Source of the DNA: Phytophthora quininea
Lineage: Eukaryota; Oomycota; Peronosporomycetes; Peronosporales; Peronosporaceae
DNA: 24,559 bases
Assembly: GCA_011947345.1 (NCBI GenBank)
Contig: JAAVTG010000862.1
Location: forward strand, 1 to 24,559
Direction of reading: 5' to 3'
The position numbers and the translations under genes are program-made. Within the stretch, counting starts at the first letter, position 1; each line of letters opens with the position of its first letter. The notes below the pieces were generated by a model. That model was not told the origin of the DNA. It was given only the letters and a program-made list of their open reading frames with translations, and did not search any database. Below are positions 1 through 9,345 of this stretch, one piece after another.

Positions 1-1110
1 CCCAGTGACGGTGTCAAGTGTTGGCACGCGTCGGCCGCAGCTTGCCACGCTGGTACGTCACTCGCCGAGACTCCGCTTGGACGGTGGGATGAATGCTAGG
101 TCAGGTGGGGGCCACTTCAACGCGTCAACTTAGAACACTATTTGCTTGGTGCCGTGGCGCGCGTCTGCAGCACCCCGCGCCAAGCAGACCATCGCACAGA
201 CCGTCGCACAGATCATCGCCTTCCAAGCAGCCTCGAGCACTGCTACCTTGCTATAAACCTCCAACACATGCCGGGTGTTGACTCATAGCAGTCTCGCCAT
301 GAAAGAAGCCCGCTCTCCAACGCCCGTACCGCTCGCTTGATCATGGAGCCTCTTCACGCCGTTGCCATGATCAGGTGGAGGCCACGACGGGATCTCTCGA
401 CTGCTGGGACCGCCGGGAATCGTTTCTATAGCATTAGATCCGTCCGTTTAGAATCCATTAGAAATGCTGGCACGTTGAAGTTGGACGTCTGGTCTATGTC
501 TCGCGTTTCTAAACCGCCGGAAGCGCCCAGGTTGTCGTCGCCGCACAGTCACTTTACGAGCGTCTAGCGCAGGTCGGCGGCCGTGGACTTGCCACGCGAG
601 AGCCAAACACCGCGTGCTGTGGCGGTGCAAGTGAAGGTGTGGCAGCGATTTCCCAAGCGTCTCCATTCTTGTTCACGCGCCAACGGTGAAATCCACGGCT
701 GCCCAAAACCTCGAGACAAGCTCCCGGAAGCTGCTTCTTGTCACAAGGCCTTCGGCGGCCAAGGTTTTGCCAAGTGGACCGACTCCCAAGCGCTCTACCG
801 GTCTTGCAATCCCTGCCAAGCAGCTGCCGGACAGGCGTCCGCCCGTGGCGTAGAATTCTTGGCACCCCCGTGGTGCTGGTCAATCACCCATGCATGCACG
901 CTGCCACAACCTTCTGGACTATTGCGGCCCGCAGTAACGTGTCGTCCAGCAAGCAACTGCGTGTCGTCTTGGACCATGCTGTCGCTCTTAGTGAAGGTGT
1001 CGACGCGCGGGTGCTGGACTAGATGCCATGCTGCTCTTCTTGACGAGGTGAGTTGAGGAACCAACCACGTCTTCCGAGCGCTTGTAAGGATAAGGAGGGG
1101 AACAGGAGGA
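1..1110. other. No supportable gene; GC-rich intergenic sequence
   Basis: I find no recognisable protein, RNA gene or mobile element here. Several open frames of 70-190 codons exist on both strands (for example 583-1056 plus and 795-1379 minus). They overlap each other, are rich in Arg, Ser, Pro and Cys as expected of random GC-rich frames, and resemble no family I know. The segment lies beyond the 3' end of the minus-strand aldo/keto reductase gene and may hold the end of a gene outside the window. Confidence 0.5.
187..220. repeat. Short 12-nt tandem repeat
   Basis: Nearly three copies of a 12-nt unit of the form GACCRTCGCACA follow one another: 187-198, 199-210 and a partial copy 211-220. 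The copies differ by one or two bases. This is a minor minisatellite-like tract with no evident function. Confidence 0.6.
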
Positions 1111-1111
1111 G

Positions 1112-1158
1112 GAGAACTGGACAACGCATACATTTTGAACATGGCAGCCGCTCCTCCC
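1112..1158. repeat. Dispersed repeat, copy 1 (3' flank of the aldo/keto reductase)
   Basis: This roughly 45-nt segment begins GAGAACTGGACAACGCATAC and closely matches 6570-6615, with about six or seven mismatches. A further shared block (TGTAAGCTGACG here, TGTAAACTGACG there) follows after a gap. Both copies lie just beyond the stop codon of a minus-strand gene, so both would fall in or near a 3' UTR. It could be a fragment of a dispersed element or a shared 3'-end element. Confidence 0.65.
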
Positions 1159-1263
1159 CTTTCCAGAGAAGCGCTAAAATGTAAGCTGACGTTCCTGTTG
1201 GTTCTGGACTGCACTCGCTTCCACACGCCCTCTTTGCATGTGGCAACGCAAGCAGATCCCCCT

Positions 1264-2296
1264 TTACAGCCACCTTCCGCGAAGTTCGTGCACGCGCGCA
1301 GGGACAGTCGGGATCGACGGCTTGAAATCCGCGATCGCGTCGATCTTCGCGCGCACCTCCGGCGTGATCTTGTCCACAACGTCCATGGCCTTCAGGTTCT
1401 CTTCCAACTGTTCAACGCGCGACGCGCCCATCAGACACGTCGACACATTCTCGTTCGAAGCGCTCCAGGCGATGGCCAATTGCGGCAGCGAACAGCCCAA
1501 TTCCTTGGCCACTTCAGCAAGCTGCAGCGCCTTGGCCGTCTTTTCCTCCAGGCCATCGTTGGCCAGCATCTTTGTGAACATGGGGTCAGCCATGCGCGAG
1601 CCTTCCGGAACGCCCTTGCTGTACTTGCCCGTGAGCACTCCTCCAGCAAGCGGGTAGAAGGCCGTCACGCCGTACTTGTATTTCTGCACGAACGTCATCG
1701 ACAAAAAGTGAGATAACGACCACAAACGCACAACAGATTCCTGCAATTTACCTTGTACAGATCGGCGAAGTTGTAGTCCACTCGGCTACGGTCGAGGATA
1801 TTGTACTGCGCCTGGTCGAACGCCTATCAAGATAGCAAGATGTAAATGCCTTTGATGCACATAACAACAAAGTGACAATATTCCGTACCGGTGGGATCAG
1901 ACCCAAGCGGTCGGCCACATCGCAGGCCTCCACGATTTCAGCAGCCGTCCACTCGCTGGTTCCCCAGTAGAAGGCCCAGCCTTGCTCGATCACGAAGTTC
2001 ATGGCACGAACCTACGCCACACAGCCCACAAGTTATCTTCCTACCCGTCTCCTAAGCAATTCCTTTGCTGCTGCACTCACCACTTCCTCCATGGGCGTGT
2101 ACGGGTCCTGACGGTGGCAGAAAATGAGGTCCACGTAGTCCAAACCGAGACGCTTGAGCGACGCCTTAGTGCCTTCGATGATGTGCTTGCGACTGAGTCC
2201 CTGGTCGTTGGGGCCCGCCGTGCCGTAGAAGATCTTGGAGCTGAAGAAGAGCGGCCCCGTCCCCGCCGCGGCAGTGAGGCGGGCATGGTCTGCCGA
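1264..2296 (-). CDS. Aldo/keto reductase, Kv-channel beta-subunit type, 5'-truncated
   Basis: An NADPH-dependent aldo/keto reductase of the voltage-gated K+ channel beta-subunit-like family (TIM barrel), probably cytosolic. Family landmarks in order are [11 protein letters not shown] with the catalytic-type Lys, [27 protein letters not shown] with the active-site His, [18 protein letters not shown] sequence, and [18 protein letters not shown]. The coding sequence joins cleanly across three introns: 2012-2080 (69 nt, GTGAGT...TAG), 1824-1888 (65 nt, GTACGG...TAG) and 1684-1751 (68 nt, GTAAAT...CAG). Unlike its neighbours, the gene shows no frameshift. Family homology stops abruptly near 2270-2296, where the sequence becomes AT-rich. 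The first strand and the segment carrying the catalytic Asp and Tyr (about 70-80 residues) are absent, and I see no start codon in a credible context. It is probably a 5'-truncated gene. Substrate unknown. Confidence 0.85.
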
Positions 2297-2690
2297 AGAA
2301 TTACTTTTTTGCAAAGAAAGCGTTTTTTCAAAAAATAGTTTTCATACATCTATGTAGCCGAGCAAAACTTCCTGTCATCATTTTAGTATGGAAACGCGAA
2401 AAACTTGTTTGTTGTATTTGATTTGAGTAATTCTCGGCTAAGTACGCGGCAGGAAGCTTTACCTGAACATTAAAATGTGGCTTTTAAGCTAATTATTATC
2501 ATTTCACGGTAAATACATGGATTTTAGTGATGGATACAACGATGCAGTGGTGATTTAACTAATATTTACCGTTTTACGAATTATGATTGGACTTTTACGA
2601 TAAATACATGAATTTACCGATGATTTATAGATTTTATTCTAAAATGACGTTTAAATCAAGGGCTAAAATATTGAGTGCCGAGCTAAATCC
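2297..2690. other. AT-rich island between two divergent, start-less genes
   Basis: About 390 nt whose composition differs sharply from the GC-rich surroundings, with A/T runs near 2311-2336 and several weak repeats. It contains no credible coding sequence; the open frame at 2587-2775 looks incidental. It begins where the aldo/keto reductase loses homology and ends near where the trehalose synthase frame begins. It may be an inserted non-autonomous element, the remains of a shared promoter region, or a junction left by a deletion. I see no terminal inverted repeat or target-site duplication that would decide. Confidence 0.6.
2505..2623. repeat. Imperfect direct repeat with an inverted partner in the AT-rich island
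   Basis: The segment 2505-2533 (CACGGTAAATACATGGATTT onward) recurs at 2596-2623 (TACGATAAATACATGAATTT onward), offset by about 91 nt. Between them, around 2561-2578, the words TATTTACCG and TTTTACG form an inverted partner of the same motif. This degenerate repetition is typical of non-coding element remnants. Confidence 0.5.
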
Positions 2691-2941
2691 AGGGCTAAAA
2701 CTGTCGACTTTCGCGTTGAAGTCTCCAAGTCGCATGGGGAGGAAGCTCCTAGCACTTCAGGAGGGCTGCACGTGACGGCGTCGCCGCCCTCGGGGCCGCC
2801 CGGTAGCGGCGTGCTGTCGCCCGCAACGAGTTCTTCGTATCGCAACGCGCTGCCACCGAGTTCGAGCTCAGTCGCCTGGACACACTGTCACTGGAGGAGC
2901 AAGAGATTTTAGCCAATATCCAGGACCTACAGCTGCAACTG
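2664..2941 (+). other. Probable 5' coding extension of the trehalose synthase gene
   Basis: A frame open from about 2667 reads through a Ser/Pro/Gly-rich stretch (ASPPSGPPGSGVLSPATSSS near 2780-2839). It then needs a -1 correction near 2850-2862 (a CC run after CCA) to join the acidic helical segment SRLDTLSLEEQEILANIQDL, which runs straight into the Met at 2942. The smooth join suggests real coding sequence upstream of that Met. No in-frame ATG is visible before the AT-rich island, so the true start is missing, lies in an unrecognised exon, or is the Met at 2942 with this part non-coding. Confidence 0.4.
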
Positions 2942-5900
2942 ATGCAGCTCCGAGCCGAGCAGGAGGAAGACAGCGACGAGGACGTACAAGGCGCCCAGAA
3001 AGCTGCGAACGCCGGCAATAACCAGCTCATTGTAGTGTCCAATAACCTGCCCGTTCTACTGGAACGACACCAAACAGGCCGCTGGAAGGCCACAAAAACT
3101 ACTGGTGGTCTGGACAAACTCATGTGTCTAACTGGCGTCCGGGCTGAGGTGAACTTCCTGTGGGTGGGCTGGGTGGGGCAGCACATTCCCAAGAGCGAGC
3201 ACGAAGCGGTGCGACGCCTTCTACTGCAGCACAATTGCCTGCCAGTTTTTCTATCGTCGGAGGTGGCTTCAAGACATACGGGATTCTCTTCGGAGGTACT
3301 GTGGTCACTGTTCCACTACGTGTCGGAACCAGTGGCGTTTACGTTTACAGGAGGCAACTCGAACTTTCATTCGACCAAGAGATTCAGCAAACAAGACTGG
3401 AGAGCGTACGAGTCGGCGAACGAGAGCTTTGCAGACGCGATTGCGGAGATTTACAATGAAGGAGACGTGGTCTGGGCTCATGACTACCATCTCATGTTGC
3501 TACCATCGCTGCTGCGGCAACGTATCCCGTTATGTAGGATTGGGTGGTTCTTGCACACGCCATTCCCGGCGTCGGACGTGTACTGCCGACTCCCAGTGCG
3601 GTCGCAGCTCCTTACGGGCGTACTGCAGGCTGATCTATTGGGGTTTCAGACATTTGACTACGAACGACATTTCCTTTCGACGTGCCATCGACTGCTAGGG
3701 GTGGAGTGCTCGCACAGAGGAGTCCGCAGTTCGTCTGTTGACCGCGACCATTTTACGTCGATTGGAGTGTTCCCGATTGGCATCAGCTTGGAGCCGTTTG
3801 CTCGCGCTGCGTCTAGCCCACGGACACTGAATCGAGTGAACGAACTACATGACAAATTTGGCGGCAAACGGATCATCTTGGGGATTGATCGACTGGACAA
3901 TATCAAAGGAATTCCGCACAAAATGTTAGCGATGGAGACACTGCTAAATCGTTTCCCGGAATGGCGACACAATGTTGTTCTTGTGCAGATCGGCATTTCC
4001 TCGCGCTCTGGGGTTGTCGAAACCAAGTCAACTAGGGAGAGCGGAGGGTCCAATGACGGCTCTCGGATTAGTATAACCAGCGCAGCTGCGGAGAGTGGCG
4101 GTGTGCTACCTCGATCCTCGTCATTTCCAATTGTGGGGCCAAGCGGTAGCGACGGTCCTATCCAGGAGCTGTGGCAGAGTCCCCACCAAAACAAGCTAGC
4201 CCCATTGCAGCCGGGAAGGGAAGTAACATCGGATATGATGCGTGTCATCAGCTTGAAATGAGCTCCCAGAGCTATCACAATATCGTGGCTGAAGTGAACC
4301 AGCTTGTCGGTCGTATCAATGGCGCGTTTGGGACGCTGGACTACGCACCGATCCATTATATCCAGCAAAAAATGACACCGCATGACGAGCTGTGCGCGCT
4401 GTACGACCTTGCAGATGTGTGCTTGGTCACTTCTACGCGGGACGGAATGAATTTGGTGTCTCACGAGTTTATTGTGTGCCAGCAGCACTTCATGAGGAGC
4501 AAGGACGAGCGAAAGAAAGCAGCTCGGGATGCAGCGAAAGGCACTGGTACTGGCCCCACTGGAAATGGTGCACCTTCTTCTGCCCCAGAGCTTGGAGATA
4601 TGATTAGCACCCCTGACAAACAAACAAGCGTAAGCGGAGAAAGCACGGCAAAATCGGGTGTGCTGTCGCCTGTATCATCTCCACGACAGTCTTCAGCGTC
4701 TATGCTGACGGATTGGGAAGGGGAAGATGGCGGGCCGGGTGTATTGGTGGTGAGCGAATTTGCAGGATGTTCGCAGTCTCTGAGCGGCGCCATCGTTATC
4801 AATCCATGGAACACAGAAGACGTGGCGTTGAGTATCCACCAGGCTTTGAGCATGTGTCGTACTGAACGAGAAATTCGTCAGCAAAAACTGTATCGCTATG
4901 TGTCCTCCAACACTGCCACCACCTGGGGAGAACAGTTTCTAGAGGAGTTGAACGTTGCGGTTGAGAAGAACCGCAAGTCGTCGACGCAGTTGCCCAAGCT
5001 CGAGAAGAAGGCTATTGTGCAAGCGTACCGCACCACGAAAAATCGTGTTATTATCTTGGATTATGATCGAACGCTTACACCGAAGCATTCCCTCCTACCA
5101 CTTGCAGCTGTGGGTCCCAATTTCAAGGCGCTGCTGGACGCCTTGACTGCTGACGAGCGGAATACAGTCTTTATCGTCAGCGGTCGCGAACGCAAATTCC
5201 TCGAGACGTGGTTGAACGGCGTGCGTGTCGGTGTTGCAGCGGAGGACGGCTTCTTCTATCGTATGAACTTAAGGAATACGCGCGAGCAGTGGAAAACCAT
5301 GAGCAAGTTCCAGTACGACGTGGCAACGGCTCGGTCTGGAGGTAGTTCCGCTGCAACAGTTGTTGGAGTGAGCAGTGGCGGCGGTGGCAGCAGCATTGAT
5401 GCATCATATTCGAGTGATACCCACAGCATGATGCACATGAGTATGGGGAGCTTCCCAGCCTACTCGCATCATGCCTCAGCACCAACGTCAACCGACAGTG
5501 GGGATCTTGCTGGTGGAGGAAGTGAAAGCATTGCCCATACAGACGACTCTTTCGGCGGCGACGATATGTCATGGAAGGATTTAGTGCTGCCGACGATGCT
5601 CATGTTCACTGACAGAACCCCTGGAAGCTACATTGAAGACAAAGAGAGCTCGCTAACGTGGCATTATGGCGATGCAGATCCGCATTTCGGCAGTTGGCAA
5701 GCTAAAGATCTTCAGATCATTCTGGAGCGGCAGCTCATTGGCACGGCGCTGGAGGTGTATCAGGGCCACATGTCGGTCAGTGTGGAGCATGAGGGATGCA
5801 CGAAAACGCGAGTGCTTGAAGGGATTCTCAGGCATCTCTCGTTGCCGGAGCAGATCGCCAAGAAAAACGACCAAGAAGTCGACTTTGTTTTGTGTGTTTG

Positions 5901-6490
5901 CGACGATGTGACGGACGATCAAATGTTCCAGACAATGCACGCCTTGGTGGCCGAGTCAAACGAGCGTCACGATGAACGCAAGCGCAAAGAAGAGCAAGCA
6001 GAAACCGAGCGCATTCGTCGGAATTCGATCGCTTTGAGCGCTGCTTCACAAATGCAACTGCACGCCCAATCAGTGCCTTCCGCTGCTCACGTGTCGAAAG
6101 CAAAGCCCCGTATGCCGCGCCAAGAGGTGGCAGCGATGTCACCGACGAGATCAACCCTGCCAAGAAGAAAAGCGGGCAGAAAAAGCATGACCGCAAAGAA
6201 AGATTAAGCGGAGTGGCTGCAGCAGCCGTGCGTGGTCATGATGACTACACGACCGATGACGACGACGAATTCGACGTGACCAACTTCGTCGACGATGACA
6301 ACAAGGTGGCCTTCAGCCGCTTGCAAAAGGTGCCGGTGCGTCTGGCCGAAGATGTGTCGATTTTGGGGTTGTCGTTGGGCCTGATGTTCAGCACAGTGGT
6401 GGTCGCCATGAGCGCTCATTTGCGGTCGACTCGCTAGCCGATGTACGCAAAGTTCTCAAGGAATTTGTCGACGAGAGTCGAAAGCTGTAG
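2942..6490 (+). CDS. Trehalose-6-phosphate synthase/phosphatase fusion (GT20 + HAD phosphatase)
   Basis: A bifunctional-type trehalose enzyme: GT20 joins UDP-glucose and glucose-6-phosphate, and the HAD-like domain would remove the phosphate. The GT20 part (about 3025-4870) shows VVSNNLPVL, TTGGL, HDYHLMLLPSLLR, FLHTPFPASDVYCRLPVRSQ, GIDRLDNIKGIP and DGMNLVSHEF. The phosphatase part (about 5040-6487) shows LDYDRTLTP, FIVSGRERKFLETW, RTPGSYIEDKESSLTWHY and CVCDDVTDDQMF. Ser/Gly-rich inserts lie at about 4021-4240, 4490-4740 and 5320-5570. Three breaks are each equivalent to one lost base: between 4146 and 4260, near 6113 (CC run) and near 6360-6365 (T run). With the last two restored, the phosphatase end runs to the TAG at 6488-6490 and includes FAVDSLADVRKVLKEFVDES; without them translation stops at 6207. 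Oddities: SNN replaces the usual SNR, RHTGF stands where YYNGF is usual, and the phosphatase motif has Arg for Gly. Catalytic competence is therefore uncertain, though family membership is secure. Confidence 0.93.
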
Positions 6491-6569
6491 GTGATGCAAA
6501 CGCGAGTTCGAACACAGCATAAGAAGCTGCTAGTTGGTCTTGGAGACTGAATGGAATTACCGCATTCTT

Positions 6570-6615
6570 GAGAACTGGACAAAGCGTACATTATGAACAT
6601 GACAGAGGCTCCTAA
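6570..6615. repeat. Dispersed repeat, copy 2 (3' flank of the ALDH gene)
   Basis: This matches 1112-1158 and begins GAGAACTGGACAAAGCGTAC. It ends about 25 nt beyond the stop codon of the minus-strand aldehyde dehydrogenase, a position equivalent to that of copy 1. On the minus strand both copies read ATGTTCAWAATGTAYGCKTT, so they could fall in the 3' UTR. The two host genes are not homologous, so the match is not explained by gene duplication. Confidence 0.65.
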
Positions 6616-6640
6616 CCTTTGTGTAAACTGACGCCGATAT

Positions 6641-8126
6641 CTACGGCTTCAAGTACCAAGCAAACGGCTTGTCGGCCACATAGGTGCAGATTTGCTTGGG
6701 CTCGAGGTAGGCATTCATCCCGAACGGACCAAGTTCGCGACCAAGCCCGCTCTTCTTGACACCGCCCCACGGCAGCTCAACGAAGCAGGGCTGCGAGCAG
6801 TTGTTCCAGACGATCCCAGCGCGAAGGGCCTTGGTCACGCGCTTCAGCTGGGCGTCATCCGACGTGAACACTGCAGACGCCAAGCCGAACTCTGAGTCGT
6901 TTGCAAGAGCGATCGCCTCCTCCTCCGTCTTGAACGTCATCACCGACAGCACTGGGCCAAAATCTCCTCCTTCCACACCTTCATGTCCTTGGTGACGTTG
7001 GTGAGAATCGTGGCCGGTACGAAGTAGCCCTTGCCTCCGCTAGAGCTGCTGCTTGGCCCTTCACGGTCGCACCCTCGTTCTGCGCGCTCTTGATATACCC
7101 GAGCACCTTCTCCTGCTGCACCTTGGACACCAACGGCCCCATCTGTACTTTGCCATCGAGCGGATCACCCAGCACAAGCTTCTCGGTCTCCTTCACGAGC
7201 AACTCGATGAACTCGTCGGCAAACTTTTCTTGCACCAACAACCGCGATGTCGCGCTGCAGATCTGGCCGTTTGTCCAGAAGCAACCGAACATGACCCACT
7301 CGACCGTGCGCTCCATGTGCGTCTTGTCGAACACAATAGCAGGAGATTTCCCACCAAGCTCCAGCGAGATCTTCTTGATGTCTTTGGCCGCCGTAGTCAT
7401 GATGTTACGTCCCGTCGGAACGCTGCCGGTGAAGGCCACCTTGTGCACATCGGGGTGTGCTACTAGCGGACCTCCAGCCTCAACTCCGAGACCATTCACA
7501 ACGTTAAGGACACCGGCGGGCAGGCCAACGTCAGCTGCAATCTGAGCCAGCTGCAGCGCCGTCAGCGGCGTGAGCTCGGACGGCTTCAGCACCACAGTGC
7601 AGCCCGCAGCCAAAGCTGGAGCCAGCTTCCACAGGGCCATAAGCGCCGGGTAGTTCCACGGGATGATGGCGCCAACGACCCCCACGGGCTCGTAGCGGAG
7701 CGCTCCCAAGAAATCCTCCAGCGGCAGGTCCACCTTCTCGTATTGACGAGCATCCAGGGCTTCCGCAGCCTTGGCGTAGTACTGGAAGCATCCGGAGACG
7801 TCTTCGATATCCCACACGGCCTCGGCCAGCGGCTTGCCGTTGTCCAGAGTCTCTAGGCAACTGATAGCGTCGATGCGCTTGTCCACGAGCTCCGCCATCT
7901 TGCGCAGGTACACAGCGCGCTCGGCGCCGGTCGTGGCGCCCCAGGTCTCGAAAGCTCGCTTAGCGGCCTGAACAGCCAGGTCCACGTCGGCAGCGGAGGC
8001 GGCAGCCACTTGCTGGATCACCTCCTCGTTGGCGGGGTTCAGCACGTCGATGTATTTGCCGTTGCTTGGGGCCACCCACTTGCCGTCGATGAAGAGGTCC
8101 TTGAGTGTCGGGATCGGGTCGCTCAT
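6641..8126 (-). CDS. Aldehyde dehydrogenase, betaine/aminoaldehyde type
   Basis: An NAD(P)+-dependent aldehyde dehydrogenase, about 496 residues when repaired, normal for the family. Visible motifs are IIPWNYPALMALWKLAPALA and TVVLKPSE (cofactor binding), FTGSVPTGRNI, ELGGKSPAIVF with the general-base Glu, and the nucleophile Cys in TNGQICSATSRLLV. The C-terminus is PWGGVKKSGLGRELG then YLEPKQICTYVADKPFAWY, the pattern of betaine-aldehyde dehydrogenases (ALDH9/ALDH10/BetB). Likely substrates are betaine aldehyde or aminoaldehydes such as 4-aminobutanal. No introns and no signal peptide. Two single-base losses break the frame: near 7040-7055 (GGCC run) and near 6961-6964 (T run in GAGATTTTGGCCC). 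Between them the middle frame encodes GGKGYFVPATILTNVTKDMK, as the family requires. The start at 8126 begins MSDPIPTLKDLFIDGKWV and is well supported. The gene is divergent from permease copy A. Confidence 0.94.
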
Positions 8127-8159
8127 GGTGGAGAAGTCTCGGGGTTGTTGGTGAATAAC

Positions 8160-8167
8160 AAAGTGAG
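8160..8167 (-). promoter_or_regulatory. Initiator-like element of the ALDH gene
   Basis: On the minus strand CTCACTTT matches the oomycete initiator consensus YTCANTYY and lies about 34-41 nt before the ATG at 8126, a usual spacing for oomycete transcription starts. The sequence beyond it (GTTATTC) is T-rich, as in initiator plus flanking region. The motif is short, so this is suggestive only. Confidence 0.45.
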
Positions 8168-9262
8168 GCTGTCGGAGTTCCAGGTCTTCCTAATTGTCGA
8201 GCAGTGCTCGGCATGAGCTTCAACATCAGCTCCGAGGGAGGGCAAGGACTCGGGTCGGACAACCGGCGTGGGTGACGTCGCAAGGCATGCACGACGCGGC
8301 CTCGCGTGGCAGGGTAGCGATGCCCTCCATTGGCGGAGTACTACTTGGCAGAAAACTCCAGATTAATTATCCAGGAGTGCGATGACGTTACGCGCGGCCC
8401 CAATGGGCGGCATCGTAACATAAGCCTGTGGACGAAGGTCTCGCTGCTTGGGGAGTGTCCGGCCGAGCACGACGACGACGGAGCGAGACACAAATGTCCT
8501 TTGTTGCAGCAGATCTTGTTGAGAGGGGCGCTTCGCGGACGTCGAACATCGAACTGCTGCCGACTCGATCCAGCGGTGGTTGCTCGCGTTGCCGGCAGAG
8601 GTGTGGTCCAATCGGAGCCCTGAGGCCGTCGCGGTGGTCGTCCGGGCCAAGGCCGACGACGCTGTTGTACTGAGCAAGGAGTCTCAGCCAAACGCGATTT
8701 GCGGTTGAAGTGCGACGGCGTTGAAGTGGCGACGACCGGCAAGGTTTGACATGGGATTGCCGGCCTCGAAAGGCGCTGTCCCCCAGCAGCTACTGGCGCG
8801 GCCAACGATTTCGCGCTATCACCCTGGCGTTTTGTTCGCGCTCGGCTTGCCGTTGAAGCAGAGCGCGGTGCCGACACTGCGCGGCAGCATGGTCCATGGA
8901 ACGCGTCCGACGTGGCGCCGAGCCCCGGTCTCCGCTATCGGGTGCGATGCAAGGTGATGAAGCGTGATCGCCACATGCAGCGCGTGCCGCCGATCCGCGC
9001 TGCCCGCTGCCGGTGTTAAACACTCGGGCACCAGAGAAGAGCCCCGGCCAAGGAAGAAAAGGAACGGCAGACATGGGCATGACGCGCCAACAACGGCCAA
9101 TCGGGCTGCTCCGCCACGCAAGGCGGTCGGCGAGATGGACTTTCGACTCAAGACCGATGGTACCTTCACCCGCTAGCCAGATCGAGTCCGCTCAAGTCTC
9201 CGCTAGGAATGCTCAATGCGCGCCGCGTTTCCGCCGCCGCGCTGGGGCATGGCGGGAACCTA

Positions 9263-9276
9263 CTCACTTCCGAATT
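9263..9276 (+). promoter_or_regulatory. Initiator-like element of permease copy A
   Basis: CTCACTTCCGAATT closely resembles the oomycete 16-nt initiator (GCTCATTYYNCAWTTT class) and contains the YTCANTYY core. It lies about 70-80 nt before the ATG at 9346 and is kept unchanged in arm B (14652-14665, minus strand). Confidence 0.5.
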
Positions 9277-9345
9277 GGCCGCCTCGCTGTCGGGCGATAG
9301 CTCCAACCCCCGCTACACAACCAACACCCCACGCGTAAAGGTGTC

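Noticed and set aside
583..1056. A 157-codon open frame (plus) in the first kilobase
   Set aside because: Overlapped by other frames of similar length on both strands, with no recognisable motif and an unremarkable composition; I cannot support it as a gene.
1135..1716. A 193-codon plus-strand open frame near 1.1-1.7 kb
   Set aside because: It is antisense to the last exon of the aldo/keto reductase, whose protein homology is clear.
4146..4210. A 65-nt intron (GTAGCG...GCAG) in the trehalose synthase gene that would restore the frame
   Set aside because: It fits the frame arithmetic and has a fair 3' end, but the donor is poor. A single lost base in this stretch explains the shift equally well and matches the pattern in the rest of the window. 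It remains possible.
3658..4623. A 321-codon minus-strand open frame inside the trehalose gene
   Set aside because: It lies antisense to conserved GT20 motifs and resembles no protein family.
8341..8877. An open frame of 178 codons (minus) in the upstream part of arm A
   Set aside because: Indels between the arms here are 2, 6, 8 and 12 nt with no respect for codons, so the region behaves as non-coding.
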